64,000 nt of DNA from positions 1,431,001 to 1,495,000 of the forward strand of contig OX344765.1 in the NCBI GenBank assembly GCA_947034895.1. Direction: 5' to 3'. Below the pieces are notes generated by a model that saw only the letters and a program-made list of their open reading frames with translations, made no database searches and was not told the origin of the DNA. The position numbers were made by a program, and so were the translations under genes. Positions 1 through 12,125 of the stretch are shown piece by piece (position 1 is the first letter of the stretch; the number at the start of each line of letters is the position of its first letter). Source of the DNA: Rhytidiadelphus loreus (Eukaryota > Streptophyta > Bryopsida > Hypnales > Hylocomiaceae).

Positions 1-860
1 TCATGGACACTTATACCAATCTAGTCTAAATTGGTAGTGAAAAATAGTTTTTTTATTTCTTAATGTCATGTCCATGTTAGAAAGTCTTGTAGCCATCTTA
101 AAAAATGCTATGACTGTTTTAGGAGGGAAGATGACCATCATGGAAACACTTTTTTGCTGATTTGGGGTAGTGTACAGGCTGTTTTCGGCTTACTAGACAG
201 CACACTTCAAAAATTCACAAAAAATTCATATTTTGTCCAAAAATTAAAATTTCAGTTGCTTTCTTCATTTCTCACATGTGTCTTTGTATGAAAAAAAATT
301 TGATTATTCTTGCTAATGGCAACAGACCACATCAGGCAATCTGCCTGTCATAGGCTGGTTTACCTTATGTGGGCCACTGCCGCGGCGGCTGCCGCTAGCA
401 AGCACGAACCAATCTTTCCCCAGAAATTTCCCTCATGAACAGTAACGTAGGAATCGACCCCTAGTCCATGAAATTCGTAAGTAAACTGTGTCACAGCGTC
501 TCTCGCAGCCCAAGAACGATTTGTACCTTTCTTTCTGTACTATGGAATGGACTGATGACGTTGGAGGTCGGGAGTCTCTCGCAACCCAAGAACACGCTTG
601 TGTTTCAATGGAAAAACCGTGACCTTGGCTCCGTGCGATGCCAAATTAACATTGGTGAAGTTGGTGGAGTCGTGGTCTTCTATGTGTCTGTCTGTCTGTC
701 TGTGGATTCGGGTGTTGGCGATTAATTGCAAATGCAGTAAGGGATTAGCTACGCAATTCCTGCTCCCTCTGCTTCAATTCTAGCTACAGACGATCGATTT
801 CAGGAATTGCTGCAATTAATAGCAAGGGCGATGGTGTAGTTTTTGAGTGGTGTGTTTGCG
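1..860. other. Upstream region of the DUF829 gene
   Basis: No convincing gene is visible here. The first ~350 bases are AT-rich intergenic sequence. From about 370 the composition becomes more GC-balanced and probably holds the promoter and 5' UTR of the gene starting at 861. A short (TGTC)n tract lies near 684-705. Short open frames overlap on both strands and have no recognisable protein content. Confidence 0.4.
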
Positions 861-3800
861 ATGGCGCTTGGGAAACACGGGAAGTCGTATTGGGTGCGAG
901 CCTCGCCTGAGGGAACTGGAGAAGGCATCGTAGTGGTGGTGGCGTGGATGTTTAGCCAGCGGCGTCACCTTGAGCATTACGCTTGTCTTTACGCCGATTC
1001 CCGCTGCGACTCGCTCGTTTGCCACCCGCAAGTGCTCAATATGTAATGATGCTCTTCCATTGTCCTATTCGTCATGTTGCTCTGGACAGTGTGTTGATTG
1101 CTTTTGCAGTTTCGTCTTGCTGTTGAAGAGTGTGAGAGGCGCCTGGTAGGTCAGTGGTCGTTCACTTGAGCTCTAAGGGCTTACGGTTTTTTTCAGCTAC
1201 TGTATTGTGCAATCGTGTGGGCCGGGGTAGCACAGGTGGTTTCCGAGTCGCGCTGAAGCACTGGCAGTTCAAATCCTCGACGAGGTTCTCAAGGTCTTGA
1301 CGACGCCCACTCCTTGCACTAGCTTGTTGATCGTTCATTGTTGGGTCTACAATTCTTAAACCCTAAGCTTCGGTTCTGCGTGTTGGTGCTTTGCAGGAGG
1401 TTGAGAGCAAGCCACGGCCCATTGTGTTTGCGACTTTCTCCGGGGGAGCGAAGGCGTGCTTGTACAAGATATTTCAGGTGCAGATCTTCGGTTCTCCTAT
1501 TCTATGGCGATGCCGATTTAAACTAATTTTCCTATTGCGCCACGAGAGATTCAATTGCTTGATCCTCTCTGATTGTGCATTAGATGGACAGCTTTGAGCC
1601 CTAAATTCCAAGCACTTTTTGTTTTATAACAATTAGGCCCTAAAGGTTTTTGACTATTTTTTCGCCAAAAACGTTCCAAAACTGCCATTTCTAGTATGAG
1701 TACCACATCTTTTCTTTTAAACATTTTTGGACACACGAAACCATAGGATCTTGTAGTACGTTGGTTTGAGAAGATATGGAAAAAATTTCAGAAACTTCCA
1801 CCGTGTAGATTGCAAGATACCAGCGTTTGAAGCGACAAAAGTCTTTTTTTTGGAACTGCAAAAAATCAAGTAATTGCACTTCACAAGGTCAAGTTACGAG
1901 TCTTTTTAGTGGCACAGTTAGCTGTAGTTATGTGGGAGTGTAATGTTTTATTGTGGTGGTGATGGAACAGATTTTACAAACTGGCTCAACAGAGGAGACA
2001 GACTCTTTTTACGCAGTAGGATTTCAAATCCTTCGTATCAGGTTTCCCTGTTGCAAGATTACTATGATGCATCGCTTTCAGTTTCCTGGATTGTCGTCCA
2101 ACTACCTGGCTTGCCATGAAGTTGAAATTTGAAGCTGATTTGGTTACAAAGCTGTTCCGAGATTGACAGCTTTGGGAATGGCCTCCACAGCTCAGATTTA
2201 GTGTTTTGAAAGATGCAGCAGCGTCCGTTCAATATTTGAGCTCTAAGAACTGTTTTGGGTTTGGGTTTGCAGGGAAAGTACGGCCCTGTGAAGGCATGTG
2301 TGCGAGGTCAAATTCACGACTCCAGCCCCGTCGACTTTGTCAAAGACTTGGGTGGCCGCTTCGCCACCTTCTCTGTTTCGCAGAGTTTAGGGCGATCGGT
2401 GTATGGCCTGCCTGCAATGACGCAAGCTGTGGCGAATATTCTGGATGCTCTGTTCTGGCGGAAATTTGAACTTCAACGAGAGGATTACTGGCTTGCTTTG
2501 AAAGAATCCTCGGTAAGCAGCTTGTATTGCTTCCTCGATGAGTGCTTATTATCCGTTTCGTGAAAACCCTAAACCCCTCAAGGACCAAGGATTTATGGTT
2601 TCTATGCAACCTATTGGATTCATCATATTGTGAAAAATAAGTTGCAGATGAGGCCAAGTATTTCACCACCAGAATGAGTGAAGACATTGCATGTGTGGTC
2701 AAAATACAATTAGAATCGGGCGAAAGTTTGTCCCGCACGAAATATGAGACTTAGTTTGTGCTTCTGGATCCTTTTCGGGTTTATGGTTTCTATACGACCA
2801 ATTGCATTGATCATATTGTGAAAATTATAGTGCAGATGAGGTCAGATTTTTCATTGCCAGAATGAGTGAAGAACATTGCATGTGTTGGTCAAAATACAAT
2901 TAGAATTGGGCGAAAGAAAGTCCCCACATGCCACAGTCGAAAGTACTGCAACTACGTGAGGCTTAGTTTGTGCCACTTGATCCTTTTGGGGTTAACCATA
3001 TGAAAGGAGTGGCTACAAACACTGCTTGTAACGAACACTGCCTTTTTAAAGCATCTTTTACATCTCATGGCTGTGCATCCTGTTGTGAACGCTTTGGGGG
3101 AGTTGAAACTCAGAAGGATGCCTGGCTCCTCGCTTGCTTGCTTTTTTCCAGCTCTATGAGCATCCTCTGTGCAGAAGCTGTTATCCTACTACAGTCCTCG
3201 TTTTAACTAGAGCTGATGTGAATGAGTATGATACTGCAGAAACTGGGGCCTCTTCTGATTCTGTGTTGCACGAATGATGACTTGGCACCATTTGACATCA
3301 TCAACAAGTTTGCTACGGTGGTCAGAGACTCAGGATGCCCTGTTGACCTTGTTGTCTGGGACGCTTCCGACCACGTGGGTGAGGTTCTTGCCTTCTAACG
3401 TAAATGCTTGAAAGTTGAAAACATTTCATGAATACTGTCAAGAAGTACAAAATAGTACTGTCAGTTTCTGAATCATATGTTTTTCATTCTCATATGTTTG
3501 GTATCTCTATTGCAAGGAGAGGGCCTAAGAAATGGCTCAAAAGTGTAGAAATTTGGAGCATTATGAATCCATTTCATATGCCCATTTGAATTGTAACATG
3601 TGGTTATAGGAACAGTGGCATTCTGAGATTGTCAAATAGTGTTTCTGAAATTCTCAAGCACTGAGGATTCTTCTGAAGGATACAGTGAATATCGTCCCGA
3701 GGGTAGTTTGGAAAGAGACTAGAAAAATTAACAGTCTCTTCTTATTTTTCTGTGCCAGGTCATTTCCGCAATTTTCCCAAGGAATATCATTCTGCAGTGA

Positions 3801-4015
3801 AGACTTTCTTGGACCAACGGCTCTCACACGCAATTGGGACATCACCAAAAGGCACAGCTACTGTGGGGACCGCAAACGAAATAAATATACCAAAAGAAAA
3901 TTCTGAAATGGGGATTGGAACACAATCTTCACGTTTTATTTCAGCCAATTTGGTGGCCACACAGGAAACGTGTTGTCATTATTCGAGGAAGTTGCTTTTC
4001 AATTCCAAGTTGTGA
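861..4015 (+). CDS. DUF829 / TMEM53-type alpha/beta hydrolase, 6 exons
   Basis: Exons by my reading: 861-1031, 1110-1145, 1397-1477, 2273-2512, 3240-3378 and 3759-4015, giving 924 nt and 307 residues. Junction phases agree throughout. The order of motifs is that of the DUF829/TMEM53 family of alpha/beta-hydrolase-fold proteins. A first beta strand is followed by FSQRRHLEHYACLY (about residues 34-47). The nucleophile elbow is RPIVFATFSGGAK with Ser84. The acid region is LLILCCTNDDLAP (Asp189/190). The final histidine is in WDASDHVGHFRNFPKEYH (His221). Family members are membrane-associated or nuclear-envelope hydrolase-like proteins whose substrates are mostly unknown. The donor after exon 1 (CAA|GTGCTC) is the weakest junction. 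A nearby GTAATG at 1043 would break the frame. The start at 861 is the first ATG; the frame is open upstream only to non-ATG codons. The introns carry repeat insertions. Confidence 0.82.
1207..1290 (+). other. tRNA-like relic (pol III box A and B) in intron 2
   Basis: TAGCACAGGTGG at 1228-1239 resembles a tRNA box A. GTTCAAATCC at 1266-1275 resembles box B, about 38 bases on, which is tRNA-like spacing. I cannot fold a clean acceptor or T stem around them, so this is not called as a functional tRNA. It could be a decayed tRNA-derived SINE or chance. Confidence 0.2.
1630..1890 (+). repeat. Truncated copy of the TTAA-flanked element family, in intron 3
   Basis: The segment starts with an end like GGCCCTAAAGG. 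It then shares long stretches with 46800-47100, such as ATAGGATCTTGTAGTACGTT and a run meaning 'dinucleotide-poor AATTTCAGAAA..CCACC'. It stops around 1890, so it is a 5' part only. It lies between exons 3 and 4 of the DUF829 gene. Confidence 0.6.
2588..2995 (+). repeat. Tandem duplication (~190 bp x 2) in intron 4
   Basis: Two adjacent diverged copies begin with TTTATGGTTTCTAT near 2591 and 2780. Both contain the run GGTCAAAATACAATTAGAAT (2698 and 2889). They end in GATCCTTTTSGGGTT. They lie entirely inside the DUF829 intron 2513-3239. Confidence 0.75.
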
Positions 4016-5165
4016 TTCGGAATATCCCTTGGCTGTTGGATTCTTGTAACATTATGTTTCCTTTATTCAATTGGTTCTCTTTGTAGCTCAAATTAACCAA
4101 GTAAAATTAGATCCTTTCGTTCCCCCTTGTAGGGAGTGCAATTGGTAGAAGAGAGAATTCAGTTCACTGATTACAAAGTGAACTAACACATTCTTGTTAC
4201 CCTCTTGTTAAAATATAAGTCCATTTGTTGTATTTGTGATCTTCCTATAATAATGGATACTTAGTTAGTGTAGTTCCTGTTGAAGACAATTTCAATTTGT
4301 TAGAAGCAAGAAGGATTTAGATAAATCGTGAGTCACATCGAAGTGAGTAACTTAGAGTACCTAGTCCAATGTGTGTCTCACAAGTTTTTGTATCAAAACT
4401 TGAGAGCATGGTTAATTGTATTCTAGCATCTCAAATCCCATGTGATTTACTTTTGGATTGAATTCACATTGTAAATATCACCCCTAACACCAAGTGCAAA
4501 TATACCCTAAGTCATTGCTTCTCAAAAGGATTTGATTTGTAGTTGTGTAAGTATGGAGTAATGTTCAATTTCAACAAGTTGTAATAGGGAATATAATCTA
4601 TATGCAATATTAGAAATAATGATTGAATTTTTCAATGTAAATTATTATGCAAAATTTCACTTGGACTAGTATACCTTGTGTCATTGTGACTATCAAAATC
4701 AAAATCAAAATAATTTTTTAGTTAAACAATGACTAAAAAATCCATAACTTTCACATCGTTTGTCCAAATGCCATGAAGCAAAACTCATGCACCCCTCTTC
4801 ATATAGAGCTTTCCGACAGTACCAAGAGTGCAACTCGAAGACTCATAGTCCAAGAAACCTCACCGTAACAAACAAAACAAAACAGCCTAACTTAAGATAT
4901 GGATTTTTGTGAACCCAAACTCCAAATTTTCCACTGTGGGGGATGAATGTAAAAATTCTCCCCCTTTTGTGGATAATTAATTTAGTATTTCCAGACCTCT
5001 TTCTGTTGATTTGGGATCTACAATTGCAGGCTTGATATGCAAATTTTCCAAATTATATTATTTTTAGTAATCAATATAATATAATAAGTTCTTCTGATTC
5101 TTAAAGAGAATTCTTTTTGAAATGAAATGTAGCCCTGGATATTCTTATGTCGTTCAAATTGGGGC
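4016..5165. other. AT-rich intergenic sequence, no gene seen
   Basis: This is the 3' flank of the DUF829 gene followed by AT-rich sequence. No open frame with recognisable protein content is seen on either strand. Part of 4735-4900 has the wording typical of the AT-rich dispersed repeats of this window. Confidence 0.4.
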
Positions 5166-5357
5166 TTAACCCCTAAAGGACCATTGTCCCTTTGGGGGAC
5201 AAATGGGATTTTGAGCACGTACCTACGGGCTGAAATTTTGCCCTGATTTTTTGAATCATTAGTAGTTTGTCTTCCAATGATTGCTTTTTCATTTTTTTAA
5301 GCCAAAATTTCATATGGTACCCAAATAAGATGATTTCCATAGTGACGAGCCCGTCAT
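5166..5357 (+). repeat. 5' end of a TTAA-flanked element (hairpin-ended family), truncated
   Basis: TTAA at 5166-5169 is followed by CCCCTAAAGG and then a subterminal hairpin (CCATTGTCCC...GGGGGACAAATGG). The same start is seen at 15267. The copy runs only to about 5357, where the next TTAA element begins. Confidence 0.6.
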
Positions 5358-5587
5358 TTAACCCTTGAACGTCAAAAGGGTGATGCTCAAAACCATCCTT
5401 TAGTATTACCGTGTGAATCATTGGTCAAAGAAATAGCAAAAGCACCTATTGGAAGTCAAAGTAATGTAGGAGATCTTTCTTTTCCAAACCCAATTCTAAG
5501 GATGAATAGTTGCACTTTCGTCCTACATTCAAAGATTCCTTGTCATCCATATGACGTTTGGCGTCCGTGTCAACGTTCAAGGGTTAA
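5358..5587. mobile_element. 222-bp TTAA-flanked MITE, CCCTTGAACGT termini
   Basis: The element body at 5362-5583 begins CCCTTGAACGTC and ends CAACGTTCAAGGG, giving an 11-base perfect terminal inverted repeat. It is flanked by TTAA on both sides (5358-5361 and 5584-5587). It has no coding capacity. Its right half (GATGAATAGTTGCACTTTCG onwards) recurs near 48300-48395 and 50130-50359. Confidence 0.65.
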
Positions 5588-5959
5588 ATAAGGGTTAACC
5601 AATGTACAATATACTACTATCTTTGATTGACTCTAAAAAGTTGGAGAGAGTCATTGGCTCCTGCTTTGTGGGGAGCAAAAAGAGACCCCAACATTGGTTA
5701 ATAATGTTTATGCACAGAATGGATGCCCCTCAATTCAATTTTTTTTAAAACACTCATAAAGAAAGAATTTCTTCATTTCCATTGACTTGCGCAAATAGAA
5801 AGCGTTGAGGAAAAGAGCCCCGCAGGAAGACGCGCGGCGCGGCCTCCTGCAAATCACCCGCCTATAGCCCGGCGAAAGAGCCGCTGAGCCAAAACAGTGG
5901 AGCCCAGAAAAGCAGCCAAGTGGCATCTCTGCCACTTGGCGAGGCCGCACCCAACCGCA

Positions 5960-6818
5960 CTCAGACGTCCCATGACGCATCCACGTCAGCTTCCGTCTCT
6001 CCCGATTCCCTCACCCGTCTACCACTCCCCATTCACTCCCAAAGCTGGCAGGCTTCTTGCTCGATCTCTCTCCAGCGCAGGTATGAGAATCTTGCACCGA
6101 CACATTTTGCTCTCACCGTAGTTCGAATCATTAGAGGTTTTCAAATTCTTACAACAGATGCGTGTGCGGGGATTTCAACGCACCTAATCTCACATTGTAT
6201 GGATACTCGATGCAGAAGTTATAAAGGTTGATGTGGAACTGACACAACCAGATCACACGATTGAGTGGTAGATGTACTGGAACCTGTTGTTTCGTGTTTG
6301 TACATTGCCCGTTGTACTCTTGGTTTCAGATTTGCTGCTGTCGAAATTAGGACATTGTTGGGAGGGATTAGGTTCTCCTGTCTTAGGGTAAGTTTGAAAT
6401 GGTCAGCTTAATAGGTTTTGCACTCTTTGTACCGTGAAAAAATGTTCATCTACTGAAGTGCGGTTTATAGTTAGTTCTGAGCGTTTGGTACAATAATGCT
6501 GACTTCTGTTCTTGTTCTCAATTTTGGTGTAGGGTTGAACTGACGGAGTCTGCGGGTCTGTGAAGGGACCGGAGTTCGAGTTCTTGTTCTTGTTCTTGGT
6601 GACTGGTGAGATGCTATCGCTTTGTGTTGCTTTTAGGAACTGAGGTAGATTTGGAGTCTGTGAGGAGATGCTCGTGGATGCTCGTGTGTTGAGTTGCTGT
6701 TCCTTCGCATCGAGTGGATTGGTCGATTGGGGGCTCAAAATTGAGTTCTTGAGCTGAATTGCGGTGTTTTCTTGTTTGTTTGTGCAGAGAAATTGAGTGC
6801 GAGAGTGAGTACATCTCA
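5960..6818 (+). promoter_or_regulatory. Probable leader of the synaptotagmin gene with a 5' UTR intron
   Basis: A GC-balanced block with CT-rich sequence (5985-6075) ends in a good donor, CGCAG|GTATGAG, at about 6079. The acceptor TTTGTGCAG lies at about 6787. It would leave a short untranslated piece before the ATG at 6819. This makes a ~710-base leader intron likely, by inference. An open frame through 5897-6121 is compositional and matches nothing I know. Confidence 0.4.
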
Positions 6819-9800
6819 ATGGCGCAAGCTCAGAGGACTGGTGCACCACCAGGTCAGGACACGGCGGCTACTGAAGCGCTGCTGCCGAAACCGAACATAG
6901 CGAATTACGGAGCTACGAATCAAGCCGCGAGGAGGCGAGAGGATGACGCGGACAGGAATGCTTCCCAGGGGCTGGGCGTTACGGCGTTGCTGCGGAACCC
7001 TCGCAATCGACTGTACTTGGCCACGGCGGTGGCCGCGACGCCGTTCTTGATTTCCTTCAGCTTCTACGTGGCACAGTTCTCGTTTATCGGCCAGTTCCTC
7101 ATCGGCATTCTGTGCGGCTTGTGTATACAGGGGGTTTACCTCTTATATTGCTTGCATCGCAAGCACCAGCGCAAGAGCCGGGTCTGTCCTCTCGTTTCCC
7201 TTCGTGGACTCTCAACCTCGAAATGCCAGTGTAATTTAGATGGAAAGGAGAGCATGGATTCAAGTGTTATAGACTAGGTCTGTGATGGTACAACATGTTT
7301 TGAGTTGCTGTTTGTTAATTTTTGATTTGGAATGTGCAGACTGTGAAAATAGCGCAAATGGCGACTCTTGACGCTGAGCAGATCAAGATTATTTTGCCCA
7401 CAGAGGAATCGTTCCCCAGATGGATTTCGTTCACCGATTATGAAAAGGTAACAGGTCCTCCATGTTCAGGGTATTTCATTTTCTTTGTGAAGTCGTAGGG
7501 CTTGGATCAATCGTCAAATGTTGTTGTTTCATGGCATTCTGCTAGTATTAGCGGAATTTTACTCATTTTGTCTTGTTCAAATTGCTATTCTAAATAGTTT
7601 TCAATCGCTATCGATGGTGGATGCAACAGATGGAATGGCTGAACAAGATCATGACCAAGCTCTGGCCGTACATCGATCAGGTGCGTGTTTATCGGTCTGT
7701 GATCATTAGACTCAAATCGGGCATGATGATTTTTGTGGGGGTCAAATTGGGGCATTTTTGGTTCAGTTTAAGTTTTTTGACGAGTAGATGCAATGATTCT
7801 GGCGATATAATATCTAATCCCCTCCAAATTGTTCTGTTCACAATATGATCAGTCAAATTGATCATTTTTGAAACCATGAAATATCGAATCCTTAGGGGTT
7901 AACTCCGTGCATTTTGGAATGAATCGAACCGCTTGTAGATTGACATGAAAAACAGGAGCAGGAAGTTCCTTTTGAAATTTAAACTGTCTTTTCTCAATAA
8001 TGGGGTCGTGTTTCTTCTGGCGACAGGCAGCTGGAGATTTAATTAAACAGACCGTTCAGCCCATTCTGGATCAATATGCAATGGGAATCATTCAGAAGCT
8101 TACGCTTGTGAAGGTTGCGTTTGGCAACAAAGCTCCGCAAGTTACTGGTACATTAGCTGCACCTCTGATCTGCCCTGACAATGAATGAGACCTGATTTTA
8201 GGTTATCAGTTGCCTACATTGCCGTTTGGGAGTACTGACTATTTTCCATTTGTCTGAGTTGTGCAGGTGTGAGGCTTACTCCAGGTCTAGAAGATGAGAC
8301 TGTCCTGGAAATAAAGGTGAATTGGCAGACGGAAAAAGAGGGCGTGGTCCTTTCTGTGGATTTTCCCGGCCCAAACTACAAAGTGCAGGTGTTGATTCTC
8401 AGCACTGGTTCTATTGGGGTTGTGTGTGTTCATTTTGCATGAAACCACCCTTGGCCATAATGTTTTTTTGGTCCAAGTACATACTCACAGGAGTAATTAA
8501 TTAAGACAGATGGTGTTAATGCTGATGTGGTGTTCATATATACTCTGATGTGTTTTGTGTTACAATCCCGACACTGAAATTGAGATTCTATATTGCATTT
8601 GTGAACTACTTGAACGCTATCCTTAGATTCCATGTTTGCAGAGGACTTTGTTATGCTGGAATTTTCTAGGATAGAATAATTACCCTGAAGACGATTTGCT
8701 ATGAGCAGTCAGTCCAGGTGCTTAATGAACCGAATAATGGCTTTTCTATGAGATGCATAATGTGTTGTGGCTGGTTTCAGTTCTGAAATGTAATTTATGC
8801 AACTGGCTTGCAGCTCAAGAACTGGAATTTTGAAGGGACTGCCAAGCTGATCTTCAAGCCCTTAACTGGCACTATTCCCGGGTTTGGTGCTGTCTTGGTG
8901 TCGTTAACCGAAGCTGTAAGCATTATGAAGCTCTTGAACATGGCATTACAGTTTACCAACTTTGTGAGAGTGATCATGTGTGCTTTCTCTATCTCAATTC
9001 ACTCGGTTGTTCAGGATTTGGTGAGTTTCAATCCTGCAAGGCGTACATAATTGATAGTTTTCTAAATAATTACTCTTGTCATGGGATGATCTGAGCAGCC
9101 AGATTTCGATTTTGACCTGAAATTCCTGGGCGGAGATATTGCTGCTTTACCAGGAGTGGAGAAGATGATTGATGTAAGGTCTCCTCTGATGCTTGGGATT
9201 AGTTGGCTAGCTGATGTCATTTCTCCAAGACTTAACCTTAGATGCATGTCAATGGACTTAAGGTCATGAAGGATATATGCCTGTACGATCATGTAACATC
9301 TGCAGACCTTCCCTATTTGCAGAACTCTATTAGGACTGCTTTGATGGACTCTTTGGTATGGCCAAGCCGCATTGTTGTTCCGATGATGCCCGGTGATTTC
9401 AGGTACTTTCGAAAGGATCGTTAATTGTACTAGTGTTAGCGTTTTTTTACTTTTATTGTTTCGTGGAAGCTGGTATTTTAAGAGCTAGCGTTGAACACAT
9501 CATTGATAACGGTTCATCACAAAAGACACAGCCTCTTCTCCATTAGTTTGATAAGTTCTTAATATTAAGCTAATAGGCATTAGATTCATGTATTTCTCAT
9601 GTTGAGTTATTAATATTGGTGTCACTTAATGGAGATTGATGGAACTGTCATTGGCATTAACTTGAAATTTCATTTGATACTATTAAATTACTGTTAAAGC
9701 ACGATAAATTTAATGTTGTCTTAATATCGGCCAAATACCTTGTCATATTAACATTAATTTATCGTAATAACTTTGTAACTCTAATGGTGGATCTTTTGAG

Positions 9801-11351
9801 GTGTTCATGGTTTTTTATGTTGACCTTAACAAAGTATGCATGTCTGGGTTGGGTGATGCTGCAGTTTCTTGGAGCTCCATGTCGTTGGCGAACTGCATGT
9901 GAAGCTGATTGACGGCAAGAATATCAAGAATACCGATCTTATTGGCAAGGCAGATCCGTTTGTAGTCTTGTATGTGCGTCAGACTAATGATAAAACAAAA
10001 CGCAGTACATCCAAGAAAAACACTCTCAAACCAGTCTGGAATGAGGAGTTTCAGCTTGAGGTACATGTTTTCTCCATTTTTATTTTTGATGATGAAGAGG
10101 TTCCTGTCGAAGTGGCCAACAACTTTAGAGTTTCATGTTGTAATGATGAAGCCAAGTCCTTTTTTCTAAATTCTTGTTCTCATGGCCTCAGCATCTGCGC
10201 TCGTAGTGTATAAATGTGCTGAGATACCATGAGATTGTTTTCATTCGGAGCTGATCTCGTGATTGTATCGATGGTAATCGACAGTTTCTAAATAGTTAGT
10301 ATCTCAAGAGTAGAGAGACTTGTGTCGATTTTGGTGTACTTTGGGATATGATCATGTCTTCAATATTTCTGCCTTGAATGCGATCATGAAGGTGGAAGAC
10401 CCAGAATTTCAGAAGCTGACACTCCGTCTGATGGACGATGAGTCTGTTGAGAAGTCAGAGTATATTGGTCAAGCTGCGTTGAGCTTAAGTGAGGTAATGC
10501 TTCGATGATCTCACATCTAATTATCTTTTTCGACCTCTCATTTCATGTTTTGACAATTTATTGATAGAGCATGATAGGTTGAACACCTCAACCGTATCAA
10601 ATATTAGGACATATGGGAGAGGACATTATTTGCGTCACTTCAACATTTGTAGGGGAGCGGTAGAGCTGTGGAGAACTGACTTAGGGTACAAAAGCCAGCC
10701 AAATCTGATGAGATCCATTTTGTATGAATTTTTACTGCTTTTTTAAAGGACGAGGTTGTAGACCACTATAAGTGACAGCACCACTACAATTTCAATTCAC
10801 AGATAATGGCCATAGATATCTAGCCAAGGCAGGCTTACACCACGTGCTAGTTGAAGGGTTGCTAAGTTCATGAATACATGAGTTGCCGTTGGTAAAAGGG
10901 ATCTGTACAGGAGATGGGATTAGCTCCCTAACGGTTCTAGTATCCTCTACCTCAGACACTAAATATTGGTGTGTCCTCGAATCTAAGTGGTGTGGTTGTT
11001 TTTTATCCTGTTCAGTTCAAACCACACGAGGAGCATGAGTTGTGGTGTGATGTCTTGGAGGATCCGGAGTCACATGCACCGGACCAAATCCGCGGCAGCT
11101 TGCACATCAGTGCGACATGGAAACCGTATTCTCGGGAGCAAATTTTGGAGAAGCGGGGTCATAATGAAACCGAGAAGAAGCTCCACGAAGAGCAGGAGAT
11201 TCTGGCTGCTACTGAGAAAGGAGAACAGAAAACAGCCGGGGATGCACCCAAGCAGCAAGGGAATGTTTCCCAGCATCCTGCTGAGAAACCCAGGGAAGCT
11301 GGCCCCACGGCTGAGTTGCCTGCTCCTGATGCCCCTGACCCTGCAACCTAG
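6819..11351 (+). CDS. Synaptotagmin-like SMP-C2 membrane-contact-site protein, 11 exons
   Basis: Exons: 6819-7181, 7340-7447, 7630-7680, 8027-8147, 8267-8388, 8814-8915, 9099-9173, 9323-9402, 9865-10060, 10392-10493 and 11016-11351; 551 residues, all junctions in phase. Layout: polar N terminus, hydrophobic hairpin at about 64-110 (an ER-type anchor), linker with FPRWISFTDYEKMEWLNK, then an SMP lipid-transfer domain (~145-325). The SMP domain shows KLWPYIDQAAGDLIKQ, FKPLTGTIPGFGAVLVSLTE and LVWPSRIVVPMMPGDF. One C2 domain follows (~349-460: GELHVKLIDGKNIKNTDLIG, KADPFV, NTLKPVWNEEF). The tail is charged, Pro/Ala-rich and probably disordered. Proteins of this build tether ER to plasma membrane and move glycerolipids. 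A single C2 is closer to the plant CLB1/NTMC2T4 kind than to two-C2 SYT1. The third C2 loop reads MDDESVEKSEY, so calcium binding may be partial. Confidence 0.9.
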
Positions 11352-12125
11352 GGTGAATAGTTCTGGAGTTTTTTAGTTTTGTTCCTCACGTTGTACATGC
11401 AGATCGCAGGAGTAGTCAGTGTCTAATAACGAAGGGAACGCTACATGTAAAGTTATATGTTTTGCGGAATGAGCATAACTCGCATCTACAAATAGAGTGC
11501 AGGTTTTGCACTGCGTATGGCGTGTATTCAGACTTTTATAAATTTTCATTTTCAGTTGATGTTGAAGCTCACGGTTTCTCCTGCAAGATTTTAGTGCTTT
11601 CGTCTTTGAAGTACCAGTCTTTACCACTTATATGATCTTAGAATGCGATTACGAAACCATATTCTTCTACGAACGAGCTCTGACACTATTGAATTGTCTC
11701 TCTTTCTGGAACCAAATGCTCGCACTTAAACACCCCCAATGTAGTCCTTGCAATGGACATTTGCCGTGCACCTCCTGCTCACTCCAGCGCACCTCTCATT
11801 ATGCCTCTGCCACCTGACAACCACATGGAGGTTGCGTCCCAAGTACTGACCGAAAACGTATGCAATGTGATATTCTATATTAATCAAGAGTAGAAATTTG
11901 AAACAGAAAAGGTTACCGTTTCCTGTTTCCTATTTGCTGTTCGACGGTGCATTATGGTGCCCACTGGGCATGTGCGTGTGCATGTGGTGGTGCACGGGGA
12001 AAGCCTGCTTGGGAAAGCCTGTCACGGGATCCCTGCAGTCAGTCAGTCTGCAAAGTATATATGCAGCATGGTAACGTATTCTACGTCAAGTTCTGGACAA
12101 ATATAAGTCTTTTTTCGAAGCCATA
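11352..12125. other. 3' UTR of the synaptotagmin gene and spacer to the next gene
   Basis: The sequence after the stop continues with gene-like composition to about 11640 and probably includes the 3' UTR. From about 11900 it is likely the promoter of the small cysteine-rich gene. AGTATATATGCAG near 12053 is the only TATA-like stretch. No further gene is seen. Confidence 0.4.

Noticed and set aside
6403..6849. 148-residue minus-strand frame antisense to the synaptotagmin leader
   Set aside because: Low-complexity Ser/Thr/Asn composition and no domain; it lies over an inferred UTR intron.
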